Below, one piece after another: positions 10,180-21,459 of a DNA stretch of 64,000 nt. The stretch is taken from NCBI RefSeq assembly GCF_000143415.4, contig NW_003314395.1:1-64000 (forward strand), read 5' to 3'. This DNA comes from Selaginella moellendorffii (taxonomy: Eukaryota > Streptophyta > Lycopodiopsida > Selaginellales > Selaginellaceae). Positions within the stretch are counted from its first letter, which is position 1. Every line of letters begins with the position of its first letter. The position numbers and the translations under genes were made by a program. The notes beneath the pieces were generated by a model that saw only the letters and a program-made list of their open reading frames with translations, did not search any database and had not been told where the DNA came from.

Positions 10180-13083
10180 CTTGCCTAGGTACTTCTTTGA
10201 GTATAATATAGAGATCAACTTTTGAAATTGGTTGAATTTAAAAGAAGGCTTTTAAAATTTATTATTCTTAGAAATCATTTAAGCCTTCCTCCTAATCATA
10301 ATATTGAGTTTTGAAGGGTTGATCTTTTTTTTCTAATTGTAAAGTGAAGTAATATGCATAGATATTTTTTGATTGCCCTACTTTATATGCACAAAATCAT
10401 TTTGCCAAATAAGTTCTAGCCAAGATTTGCCTAGTAAAGTTTCGTAAGCAAAATTTTGTTCTATCATTTTAAGCACAACATAATTAAATTTGTACTTTAG
10501 GCCAGCCATATTGGTTAAAATATTTCTAATAATTCCAATGAGCCTGACACTTCAGTTATTTGCTATTCGTATATTAAATGGGGCTGGTTGAATTGGGCCT
10601 AAATTTAATTTTTTGCAAATACTCTCTTTTAGAATATTTACACTTGAGCCACCATCCATAAGTATTCTAAATAATAGATTTTTGCCAATTTTTATATCAA
10701 TTGTAGGAACTTCATTATCACAATCTTTTGGCTCAATTACAATGGCCATAAATGGGATTAAAATTTCATCCTTCTTAGACGAAAACTTTATGAGCAATGT
10801 AACTCTAACATAAAGTGTTATAGTTAGAAGTTGGCCTAGAGTGACTATAATTCTAACACTAAAATGCCTTTCACTACCTTCTTCTCATCCTTATTATATA
10901 ACTTTAGTATAAGATTTTCCTTTTGCACTAATGGTAAATTTATGTTATCTTATAAAAGCATAAAGACGGCTTTTAAAATTTATTGATCTTGGAAATTGTT
11001 TAAGCCTTTCTCCCAATCATAAGATTGAGTTTTGAAGGGTTGATTTTTCTTTTTTAATTGTATAGTGGAAATAATAGGCATAGACCTTTTCTGTTCCTTT
11101 ATTCTATATGCATGAAACCATTTTTCCAAGCAATTTTTAGCTAAAGTTTGCCTAGTAGAGTTTTATAAGCAAAATTTTATCATGTCATTTTAAGCATAAC
11201 ATAATTAAATTTGTACTTTATGCCAACCATATTGGTTAAGACATTTATAATAATTCCAATAGGCTTAATGCTTCAGTCATTTGTTATTTATACATTAAAT
11301 AAGGTTGGTTGAATTGGGCTTAGGCATAATTTTTTGCAAATACTCTCTTCTAGAATATTTATGTTTGAGCCACCATCGATAAAATTTTCAAATAATAGAT
11401 TCTTGTTAATTTTTATATCAATTATAGAAACTTCATCACTATAGTCCTTTGGCTCAATTACAATAGCTATAAATGGGATTAAAATTTCTTCCTTCTTAGG
11501 CAAAAACTTTATGAGCAATGCAACTCTAAGATGTTATAATTAAAAGTTAGTCTAGAGGGAGTGTAATTTCAACATTAAAATGCCTTTTATTGCTTTTTTC
11601 TCATCTTTGCCATCTAACTTTAGTATAAAATTTTTCTTTTGCGATAATGGTAAATTTGTATTAGTTTGTAAAGGCATGAGACTCTTTGTATTAGATTCAC
11701 TATTCTCTAAATCGACTTGTAGTTGCAAGTTTTGAAGTTGTTGAGTGATTTCTACACTAGATTTTTTTTTTTTTGTGCCATTGAGAATTAGGGATGATTT
11801 CTACTTCATCATCACTCACTTTATTTTAACTTTTAAATTCAATTCTTCTTCATTGGGCTTTGGTCATAACACAGATGCTAAGTAACTCTTTTGCATCTAA
11901 CTATTCTACCTCCATTTGTTTAGTTGTAGATTGCATATCTTTAGGAGGGCTATCATTCTTGTTTGATTGTATTCTCTAAGATAATGAGTAGGAGTTTTAG
12001 CTTGATTATACTCCTTTGGCCTTTCATAATCTCTAGGCCTATTATAATCTCTAGGCTGATAAGTTTTTAGGCCAATTATAGTCTCTAAGCCTATTTTTCT
12101 CATAGCTAGGTGGATAATCTAAAAAAATTCTTCTATATGGATAATTTTGATGGTTATCCTGCCTTTCAGTGTGTGGGTATTCATGTTTGGTGCTTCAATT
12201 ATCATTGTAATTATTCCTCTTGCAATAACTTCTATCGCTAAGTGGATAGCTTTACATATATATTGTTTTATCATCTCAAATTGCCTATTAGCTTCTTGGT
12301 TGTTTAAACAAAGTTTTACATTCCTTAGCTGAATGCCTTTATCTTTTACAAATTTAGCACTTGATTAGCTAAAGTTTGTATTCTTCCTTGTTATGGCTTT
12401 CATTTTTGCATTTGGTGCACCAAATCTTTTATTTGAAATTGGTTTGCAATTTGAAACTTCTTAACTGATTAATTTCCTTATCTATAAAAGTCATCTTTTC
12501 ATTTAACTTTACCATATTTAGTATGTCATATTGTTTTATGAGATCTTGGTAGGCAATCATGGCTTTTTTTTAAATTATCAAAATCTACATGAGCTCTTTT
12601 TATTATAATGTTCACGATAAATTTTTTTAAGGCTCTGTATGTATAGATGTGTATAAATGTAGATGCATTTTGTTTGACGATAAGTCTTTACAATAGTTAT
12701 AACGTTTGTTGAATCAAGTCGATTGTCTTAAACTTTCCTTGATGAAACTTTTGCAACTCACAATGGTTTTCTCTTGAGTTAGTTTCCATGGAAAAAGATT
12801 TGAGGAAAAATTTTGTTTGCTCATCAAATGTGCCAAACTTTTGGACTTTATTGTAATAGTACCAGTTTTTAGCTTTGCTTTTGAGCGTATAGAGGAAAAA
12901 CTTTTTTTTCTACCTATCTACTTAATTGAGTTTAATTGCTTCTGTGTATTGCTCAATACGCAATTGTGGGTCCTCTCCTTTAATTCTAGAAAAGGATGGA
13001 TATATGATGATAGTGCCTATTGTTCTTGCAATTGTCATCATGTTCATTATCATTTGACAGAAAATACTTTATTTTGCAACTAG
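10180..13083 (-). mobile_element. Old Ty3/gypsy element relic (gag to protease)
   Basis: Read on the minus strand. Near 12,760-12,900 is a gag capsid-like stretch (ALKSKAKNWY, FGTFDEQTKFF). Near 12,310-12,440 are two zinc-knuckle remnants with C-x2-C-x4-H spacing, one interrupted by two TAA codons that look like former CAA. Near 11,906-12,103 is a basic repeat with DYNRPRDYERPKEY. At 10,552-10,797 and 11,288-11,518 are two copies of an aspartic-protease-like domain with a DGGS core. The element is AT-rich and full of stops. The LTRs are not resolved. Confidence 0.65.
10237..11690 (-). repeat. Tandem duplication of the protease region
   Basis: About 10,237-10,963 and 10,966-11,690 are two diverged copies of one segment of about 727 bp. 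Both begin with GGCTTTTAAAATTTATT and both contain a DGGS-type protease core. The second has more substitutions. Confidence 0.7.
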
Positions 13084-13348
13084 TATAGGCAACACAAGTG
13101 TTTAGTTCATCTAGATCACCGTTAAAAGGTAAAGGTTATAAATTTAACTCTTGTTTCTCTTTTAGGGAATTACTCTAGTTGTTTTATATTCCACTACTCT
13201 CAACTGAAGTAAAGGCGTTTTCTATATATCAATACTACCAAAAAAAAGTAGCATATGGATTCATGTATTCTAATTATCCATTAAAGTTGTATTGGGATTT
13301 TTAATCTCTTCTACTTAGTTGAGGTGTACTCAAAAACTTCAGGAACAC

Positions 13349-13522
13349 AACAAATATATAAATGAATAAATGTGAAAATTTGCATTTTAGACCAATTGAG
13401 TGACGCTCAATTGCTAGAGGGGAAATAATCGCCTAAAGTGGTGATTATTTCCCCTAGCAATTGAGCGTCGCTCAATTTGTCTAAAAAGCAAATTTTCATA
13501 TTTATTCATTTGTATATTTGTT
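13349..13522. repeat. Fold-back element (near-perfect palindrome)
   Basis: Arms of about 82 and 80 bp (13,349-13,430; 13,443-13,522) pair around a 12-nt loop. Each arm also holds a small nested palindrome: AATTGAGCGTCGCTCAATT on the right and a slightly imperfect version on the left. No ORF and no clear target duplication. A fold-back MITE is the likeliest identity. Confidence 0.8.
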
Positions 13523-13659
13523 TTTTGTTTATGCCTTACTTTAGAAGATATAAGGCATATTTCACATAATTGCCCTTGATTCCTCCCTATGGGGCTAGAT
13601 ATAATGTGAGTGCTCTCAAAATCTATAAAAGAGTGGCATCTTTCACACTAAGCAGTGTT

Positions 13660-14020
13660 TGTCAGGAATCCCCCAATTCTTGCCACATTCCTGACTCTCG
13701 CCAGATTCCTGACCTACAGACCACATTCCTGACTCTCGAGACACTTCCCTATTCCTGACTCTCAAGACACTTCCCAATTCCTGAGTCTCGAGCCACATTT
13801 CTGATAATGATGTGGCGCCTCCTCGACCTCAGCTGTATTTAGGCCGTCCTCGATCCAAGAATGGTGGAGCTTCATCAACCTATAGTATCTATAGGTTAGC
13901 CTTGTTCCATTTCTCCACAATCTGAATCAACACCAGTCTAAGGCTTCTTCTTTGTTTTCACTAGCTTTTTCTCTTTGTCTTTAGCATTTTCCAGTCTTGA
14001 TCTTGTTGGGGGTCTTGACA
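13660..14020 (+). repeat. 5' LTR of the 13.66-kb retrotransposon
   Basis: 361 bp, TG...CA ends. Its first part contains several repeats of the CATTCCTGACTCTCGAG type. It holds a TATA-like stretch and the sequence CACAATCTGAATCAA at 13,916-13,930, which the primer-binding site complements. Confidence 0.95.
13881..13917 (+). promoter_or_regulatory. Probable LTR core promoter and transcription start
   Basis: TATAGTATCTATAGG at 13,881-13,895 (TATAGTATATATAGG in the 3' LTR) is followed about 32-35 nt later by CACAATC. If transcription starts at 13,915-13,917, the RNA 5' end coincides with the edge of the segment complementary to the primer site. The start position is inferred. Confidence 0.55.
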
Positions 14021-14022
14021 GT

Positions 14023-14037
14023 TTGATTCAGATTGTG
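14023..14037 (+). promoter_or_regulatory. Primer-binding site complementary to own LTR (self-priming type)
   Basis: TTGATTCAGATTGTG, two bases after the 5' LTR, is the exact reverse complement (15/15) of LTR bases 13,916-13,930 (19,104-19,118 in the 3' LTR). It does not begin with the TGG typical of tRNA 3'-end sites. Tf1/sushi-group gypsy elements are known to prime reverse transcription with the 5' end of their own RNA; this layout matches that mechanism. Confidence 0.75.
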
Positions 14038-14118
14038 TTTTTTACTTTTCTTTTAGCTCGTTTTGATTATTTGATTGCCTTTGTCTTTTTCCCCTTTTTC
14101 TTTTCTTTCTTCTTGCCA

Positions 14119-15090
14119 ATGGAGTCTCCAAGCCATCCTGATTTCTTTGCCGAAGTCCTTGCAAAAATCCAGTCTGAGAATACCGAGCTGAAGGCGACCC
14201 TTCTTCGCATGCAGCAGGAGCTTGCTTCACTTTCGGCTCAAGGATCCAGCAAAGTTCCTGAACCGAAGGTGAGTTTCCCGGCGAAATTTTCAGGCAAGCG
14301 TTCGGAGCTTCGTGGATTTTTGAACCAAATGGAGCTGATCTTTGCACTTCAACATCGGCGGTACCCCACTCCCGAGTCTCAAATCGGCGCGATTGGGAAG
14401 TTGCTCGAGGGTGCAGCTTTGTCATGGTTTTCTCCTCTTCTGGAGAAGAGCATGAAAGGGGTCGTGGTTCCGGAGCTGATGGATCTTCAATTGTTCAAAG
14501 AGAAGCTCGAAGCATGTTTTGGCGAGACGGATCGGGTTCGGGCTGCTACCACAAAGATGAGACGTCTCTCTCAGGGGTCTCGTTCTGCCTCGATCTACGC
14601 TGCAGAGTTCCAACTCCTTGCCTTGGACACTCAGTGGGAGGAGCGGGCCCTGATTGACCAATTTCGTTTCGGCCTCAACAACGGTGTCAAGGATTTGTTG
14701 CTCACCATGGAGGATCCCAAGGACCTGTCGGACGCCATCAACAAAGCTGTTCGATGTGACAATCGTCTCTTTGAACGTCGTCAGGAAAGTCGCCGCGCCG
14801 CTGTTTTTCCGTCCCAGACTCAGGAATCCCAGCTTGAGTCTTTGGGGCATAGTCCTGAACCTACTGCTCCGGTCCCGATGGATATTTCTGGTACTCCCCG
14901 ACTCATTAGAGGGAAGTTGAGTCCTGCTGAGAGGCAATGTCGAATATCTCATAATCTTTGCCTCTACTATGCTGATCCTAATCACAAAGCAGCTATGTGT
15001 CCCAGGAAGCCTCCCCGATTGCTCGAGTTCACTCTGCCTCAAAGTCCACTTCTGTTGCAGTCGGGAAACGACCCTGTCCAAACAGAGTAG
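14119..15090 (+). CDS. Gag protein of the LTR retrotransposon
   Basis: 323 codons from ATGGAGTCT. An N-terminal coiled segment (ENTELKATLLRMQQELASL) is followed by a gypsy capsid domain (FSGKRSELRGFLNQMELIF, then AALSWFSPLLE and FKEKLEACFG). A zinc-knuckle remnant near residue 285 reads CLYYADPNHKAAMC: the second Cys of C-x2-C-x4-H-x4-C is Tyr, consistent with a G-to-A change. It ends at TAG 15,088-15,090. The protease frame overlaps this end in the -1 frame, so expression of pol would need a frameshift, or an indel has occurred. Confidence 0.75.
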   Translation: MESPSHPDFFAEVLAKIQSENTELKATLLRMQQELASLSAQGSSKVPEPKVSFPAKFSGKRSELRGFLNQMELIFALQHRRYPTPESQIGAIGKLLEGAALSWFSPLLEKSMKGVVVPELMDLQLFKEKLEACFGETDRVRAATTKMRRLSQGSRSASIYAAEFQLLALDTQWEERALIDQFRFGLNNGVKDLLLTMEDPKDLSDAINKAVRCDNRLFERRQESRRAAVFPSQTQESQLESLGHSPEPTAPVPMDISGTPRLIRGKLSPAERQCRISHNLCLYYADPNHKAAMCPRKPPRLLEFTLPQSPLLLQSGNDPVQTE

Positions 15091-18000
15091 GAGCTGTCTG
15101 TTTGGACTCCCCAAATAAAAATCACTTTTCTTCCTTATCAAACTCCTCACCACCTTTCATCAAAGCCACCACCAATTCCCGCAACTTCCGCGTCCCATGT
15201 CTCCTTTCTTTCACCGGACAATCAGGACTCAAGGCTTTGGCGCTACTGGACTCGGGTGCAACTTCCTGCTTCATGGACACGGACTTTGTTGCCCGATATC
15301 ACGTTCCTCTTTCTCCTACCATACGGGATCTAAGGGTTGAAGGCATCAGCGGGCATTTTGTGTCTCCATCTTCTGGACTTAGGGAAACGTTGCCCGTTCG
15401 AGTACACATCGGGTCCACCGTCACCGATATCGCCTTCAACATCATCAACAGCAAGTCTTCCTCTGTGGTGCTCAGTCTTCCTTGGTTCCAACTACATCAG
15501 CCTTAGATTTGTTGGAAGGACTTACAGCTCATCTCTCCCACATCACCATCTCCCACGGTTTCCCCTGGTGTTCATCGAGTCGGAATCAAGAAAAGTTCCC
15601 TAAACTCAAGTCGGGGTTTTGTTCCTGACTCTACGAAGTTTTTATCCTCTTCTTTTTCCTCTCTTCCATCTTACACTGGACAGTATCCTCGTCTCATCAT
15701 TCCATTTAGTCGTACCCCTTCTCCTATCTCCACAATCACTATGAAAGAACTCCTTCATGAAGAACCTCTTTTTCTTTTTGCTTTGCATGTTTCTCCTGTC
15801 AGTCTTCCTGAGAAGTATCATGATTTTGGGGATGTGTTTGACAAGAAAAAAGCTAGTGTACTGCCTGTTCATCGGCCTTATGATTGTCCCATTGATTTAT
15901 AGGAAGGAGCGTCACCTCCGTGGGGGCTTATCTACGGGTTATCCCCGTCCGAGCTTAAGGCCCTCAAAGAGTACGTGGATGAGAACCTTGCCTCGGGCTA
16001 CATTCAGCATTCGCAGTCCCCGGCTGGAGCGCCTGTCTTCTTTGTCAAGAAGAAGGATGGGAGCTTGCGGCTAGTCATCGACTACCGAGGTTTGAACAAG
16101 GTGACTGTTTGGAACCGTTATCCGCTGCCCCTGATCTCGGACTTGTTGGAACGCCTCGGCGGTGCCCGCTTCTTCACCAAGATCGACCTCCGTGGAGCAT
16201 ACAACCTGATCTGGATCCGGCCTGGTGATGAATGGAAGACTGCGTTCCGAACCTGCTATGGCCACTTCGAGTACACTGTCATGCCATTTGGCTTGACAAA
16301 TGCTCCAGCGGTTTTCCAACACATGGCGAACGACGTTTTTCGGGAGTTTCTTGATCAGATGGTGATCGTCTACCTCGATGACATCCTCATCTACTCAAAA
16401 ACTCAGGAGGAGCATGACGAACATGTTCGCAAGGTGCTAGCAAAGCTGCGAGAACACGGCCTATACGCGAAGCTTGAGAAATGTTCCTTTGATCAGCAGT
16501 CTATGGAGTTCCTTGGGTACATTGTCACTCCTGAGGGTATCACGATGGATCCTGCTAAAGTCAAGACTATTCTCGAATGGGAGCCTCCACAATCAATGTC
16601 AGAAATTCAGGTTTTCCTTGGCTTCGCCAACTTCTACCACAAATTCATTGATCACTACTCTGACATTGTCCTTCCTCTCACACATCTCACTCGCAAGGAT
16701 GTTCCCTTCTCTTGGTCTGCTGCTGCCCAGCAGGCCTTCGATACACTCAAGGCGGCCTTCAGTTCTGCTCCTGTCTTGATCCATGCTGATTCCTCACAAC
16801 CTTTCTTCATCGAGGCTGACGCCTCCGACTTTGCCATTGGTGCTGTGCTGTCTCAACTCGGAGCGGATCACGAACTTCATCCGGTCGCTTTCCATTCTTG
16901 GAAATTCCAGCCTGCGGAGATCAATTACGAAATCCACGACAAGGAGCTCCTTGCCATTGTGGATTCCTTTGGAGAGTGGCGCCGTTTCTTGGAGGGGGCG
17001 AGCCATCAAACAACAGTCTGGACGGATCACAAAAATCTCGAGTACTTTGCCACTTCCCGAGTTTTAAGCCGTCGTCAAGCAAGGTGGGCACAATTCCTGA
17101 GTCGGTTTGACTTTGTTATCAAGTACAGACCTGGAAAGTTTCAAGGCCTTCCTGATGCTCTTTCAAGGCGCTCCTATCTCAGTCTCAAGCCTGGTAATCC
17201 TGCCTTCGATCAACAGGATCAAGTTATCCTCGGTCCTGATCGGCTTCAAGTTATGGCAATTTCCCTGGCCCCTCAGGACTCCTCCTTGATGGATGCAATC
17301 AGAAACGATCTTCAATCTGATGATCTCGCTAACGACATTTTCCCCCATCTTCAGGCTGGACACCCAGTGACTCCCGACTGCCGGCGATTTGACGAGTTCG
17401 AGTTCTTAGATGGCTTATTGTACCGTGGGGAGCAGCTTTACGTTCCTGAAGGTGATGCTCGAAGGTTGGTCCTGATGGCGTGCCACGATAGCCCGACTGC
17501 TGGTCACTTCGGCATTGCGAAAACCTATGAGCTAGTTGCACGGGACTTTTGGTGGCCTCACATGGACGACTACATCAAAGCTTTTGTTACCTCCTGTGAC
17601 ACTTGTGCCTGGAATAAAGTACCTCGCCACCTTCCTTCAGGTTTGCTTCGTTCCCTTCCGGTCCCTTCAGGTCCTTGGGAATCCATCTCCATGGATTTTT
17701 TGAGTGATCTTCCGAGTTCTGGAGGCTTCAACAGCATTTTAGTCGTGGTGGATCGCTTCACAAAGATGGCGCACTTCTTGCCATGTACCAAGGAGTTTTC
17801 GGGCGAGGACATGGCAAAACTGGTATTCAGGGAAATTTTCCGACTTCATGGGATTCCTACAGATGTGGTTTTGGATCGGGGGCCTCAGTTCATCTCTCAT
17901 TTCTGGCAACGGTTTTTGCAGCTGCTTGGAGTGAAGGCCAACCTCTCTTCGGCATATCATCCTCAAACTGATGGGCAGTCCGAGCGAACGATTCAGACGT

Positions 18001-18836
18001 AGGAACAATTCTTGAGGTGCTTCATCAACTATCATCAGGATAACTGGTTTGATATCCTTCCCCTTGCTGAGTTTTCCTATAACAACTCTGTTCACTCCTC
18101 TCTTCGAGTTTCCCCCTTCTTTGCGAACTCTGGCCGAAATCCCCGATTCAATCTCTCACTTCCTTCTCCATCTGAATCCTCTCGTTCAAATCCCCGCTCT
18201 GAGGCATTTATCTCCAACCTCCAGGAAATCCACAACTCCATCTCCTTCCACCTCCATCGTGCTCAGGAATCTCATAAAACATTTGCCAATGTCCATCGTC
18301 AGGATTGTCCCCCTTACAATATCGGGGATAAAGTCTGGCTCCTCAGGCGAAATATCTCCACCACCAGGCCCTGTCCAAAACTCGATTTCAAACGCCTTGG
18401 TCCTTTCCCTATCACTGCCATCATTAATCCTGTCACTTATCGCCTTGCACTTCCCTCCTCATATCAAATTCACCCCGTTTTTCACTCCTCTCTCCTTGAG
18501 CCTTATATTCCCAGTCCTATTCCAAATCGGGTCATTCCTCCGCCTCCACCAGTGCAGCTCGAGGATGGGTCTGAGTACGAGGTTCAGGACATCCTTGATT
18601 CCAAGATTTCACGGTCTAAACTCTACTATCTGGTGGACTGGAAGGGTTACGGACCTGAGGAACGCACTTGGGAACCTGTGGACAACCTAATTTATTCTCC
18701 TGACCTTGTTCAGGACTTCCACCACCGCTATCCTTCTCGTCCCAGTCCTCATTTTTTTTCTCCCTCTCCCATCCCTCGCCGCTCATCTCATCCTCCTCTT
18801 CGTTCTCGTTCACATCCTCGTTCCACTCGTTCTTGA
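14997..18836 (+). pseudogene. Pol polyprotein with three TAG interruptions
   Basis: One frame runs from 14,997 to TGA at 18,836, broken only by TAG at 15,504, 15,900 and 18,000. Domains in order: aspartic protease (LLDSGATSCF near 15,245), reverse transcriptase with YLDDILIYSK near 16,370, RNase H (EADASDFAIGAVLSQ near 16,810; YRPGKFQGLPDALSRR near 17,125), integrase zinc finger (near 17,490-17,610) and core (SMDFLSDLP; SSAYHPQTDGQSER), and a C-terminal chromodomain (YYLVDWKGYGPEERTWEP near 18,625). Each stop is one substitution from a sense codon. The chromodomain, which in this group binds histone methyl marks, places it among chromoviruses. Confidence 0.9.
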
Positions 18837-18847
18837 GGAGGGGGTGC

Positions 18848-19208
18848 TGTCAGGAATCCCCCAATTCTTGCCACATTCCTGACTCTCGCCGGATTCCTGA
18901 CCTGCAGACCACATTCCTGACTCTCGAGACACTTCCCTATTCTTGACTCTCGAGACACTTCCCGATTCCTGAGTCTCGAGCCACATTCCTGATGATGATG
19001 TGGCACCTCCTCGACCTCAGCTGTATTTAGGCCGTCCTCGATCCAAGAGTGGTGGAGCTTCATTAACCTATAGTATATATAGGTTAGCCTTGTTCCATTT
19101 CTCCACAATCTGAATCAACACCAGTCTAAGGCTTCTTCTTTGTTTTCACTAGCTTTTTCTCTTTGTCTTTAGCATTTTCCAGTCTTGATCTTGTTGGGGG
19201 TCTTGACA
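18848..19208 (+). repeat. 3' LTR of the 13.66-kb retrotransposon
   Basis: 361 bp. Where the two LTRs differ, this one usually has G or C and the 5' copy A or T, so the 5' LTR seems to have taken more deamination-type changes. Confidence 0.95.
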
Positions 19209-19213
19209 GTGTT

Positions 19214-20600
19214 TATAATTTGGGTAATCTTTTTATATATAAGAGATGAGCCTTGATTGATTTTCCTAAGTGTACTAAGTGTGCAATAATTCGAACAGTT
19301 AAAATGGTTCATGATAACAACTTTTGAATTTTTAATTCGTGAGTCTTGTTTAAGTTTTATAGGTATGTGTAGCAAAATTAAACTCAAAACAAGTGTACTC
19401 TCAAACTATATCTAATTAGTTGTCCATACTAAAGAACTTTAGAATAAAGTTTTGAGACAGCACAATGTTTTAATTGTGATTCTGCCTCTATCAAAGCCTC
19501 ATAAGATTTGCCTGAATAATTCCTCAATTTGTTCTTCACTAAGGCTAACTTTAGCTTTTCTTAAGCTAGAATTGAAGATAAGAGTTACAGGTGTTTAATT
19601 TTCTTATTTGTCTATGCCTAGAAAAATTGTGACACACTGTTGAAAAAATATCTTCTAAAATCTCAAGTGAGAATTTACTCAGAAAAAAAGAATTCTATAG
19701 TAGTTAATTATGTTTTCCACATTAAATAAATTCCATTTCTTCTTCTTTTAGATTTTTCTCAAAAAATTACTGTTTAAACAATTTGAATTTGAGCTTCTTA
19801 GCAATATATACTAAACTAAACAACTTAGGTAACTTTTCAAAAGAAAATAAAGTTTAGTACAATAGTGTTGACTCAAATTATGTTTTTCCAAGCTTCAATT
19901 TGTGCCAATTTCCAATTCGTCCTATACTCTATGGCTTGTGCTATTTGAACACTAAGCCATTACAATCGCAAAAAGAGCTCTTTTATTCATTATTGTTTGG
20001 GCTTAAGGCTTTTGCAATCACTAAAAAGATCTACTTGTGATTTTTAGTGCTAAACACATTTGGAATTCATAAAAAAATTTCTCCCGATTGTTTTTTAAGC
20101 CAAAGAGTGACAATTTATCCCACTGTGATCACCAAAAGTAATAAAGCTGTTTTTTTCCTATACTTGTGTTCTTGCCCTTGCCTGCAAAAATAGTGGCAAA
20201 CAAGCAAAGACAAAAATGTAGAAAAAAAAAAGAATGAGAAGAGAATAGAAAAGAATTTAATTTTGAACCTTAAAAGCGTGAATAAAGATAAGCATATATC
20301 ACTCTCTCAACTCTACTTTATATAAACAGTTATAGGCGGGAGAAAAAACAATCAATTCAATGCAAATGCATATAATAAATGAGTGGGGCTAATTTTCCAA
20401 CATGTTTAAGTATTATTTATATACTATATGATTTTATAACCATTCCTAATTGTTTCATGCTTATCTATAAAGAGTGTTGCCTAAGTTAGGTCTTTTTTCT
20501 TTGGATGCATAAAATTAAGCATAACTTCATTTTACTTAAGATTCCTTCTTTTGCTCTACCTAGGAAAATACATAAGATGAAACATTTACCTCTTCATTAG
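19214..20600. other. AT-rich flank, no gene seen
   Basis: Host sequence interrupted by the element insertion; it continues what lies left of 13,655. No reading frame of interest. It may belong to the old gypsy relic that ends near 13,083, but I found no convincing LTR. Confidence 0.4.
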
Positions 20601-21459
20601 TGAAACTTAACCAAGAGAAGATACCCAATTTGAAGCAATTAGTAGTATTTAAACTCAAAAAGGCTTAGCACTAAATATCCTAAGATCCTAAATCTCTTTA
20701 TATTTAAACCTTAATGAATCATTTCTCAAACTATTCTCTTTAATTACTTACAACTAACTTTTTTATCCTTTATATATAAATTAAAAAAATGAGATAACAT
20801 TTCAATAGACTTTATCACTAATTTGCACAAAATATTTTAAGGAAATAATGTTATCTAGATTGTTATAGATTAGTTAACAAGGAGCTTCTCAATGAAGATG
20901 ACAATTTAAACTTTTAAACTGATTATGGTGACACTGGGAGTGATTGGGATCTGCAAATAGAAAGTTCACTGTAAACCTATTCCACAAAGACCTTGGCAAA
21001 TATATAACATTATGATTTTCTTAGGGCTTGCAGCGAATGCATTATACAACATGCTTGGCAGCAGTCATGCCATTCCCATCACAATCTCTTTCAGCCCTGA
21101 ATTTGAACATTCCATGCTTGATCTGGGAGAGGGACATATGTGATATTTTGGGATGAAATCATTGCAATGATCTGATATTCTCTCACAGTAGAATTAGTGC
21201 TCAATATGGATAATCACCCACCATAACTGGCAACATTTTCCAAAGAACATGAGAAAAGTTTAGAAATTGAAAGCTTCTTCATATATAGCATACCTTTTCG
21301 ATGGATCTTAGTTGTTCTTATCCATTGTTCATGAATGGTCCTAGTACCCCTTGCTTGATAACTCTTTGTAGCTTGCGAATGGCATGAACACACAGTTCAA
21401 TTATGATTCAAGGGTCTTCTAACCATCTCAGGCTAAACGACGCTTGAGGGTTTTAGAGC

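Larger units (their letters stand above)
13660..19208 (+). mobile_element. Complete Ty3/gypsy chromovirus-type LTR retrotransposon
   Basis: Two 361-bp LTRs (13,660-14,020 and 18,848-19,208) start TGTCAGGAATC and end GGTCTTGACA. The 5-bp target duplication GTGTT is at 13,655-13,659 and 19,209-19,213. I count about 11 LTR mismatches, ten of them transitions (about 97% identity). Internal order: gag, protease, RT, RNase H, integrase, chromodomain. The polypurine tract GAGGAGGGGG lies just before 18,848. The primer site is complementary to the element's own LTR. Pol has three in-frame TAG codons and gag a damaged zinc knuckle, so this copy is probably not autonomous. Confidence 0.95.

Noticed and set aside
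14119-15090. Gag as a cellular gene
   Set aside because: It lies between matching LTRs with target duplication and has capsid and zinc-knuckle features.
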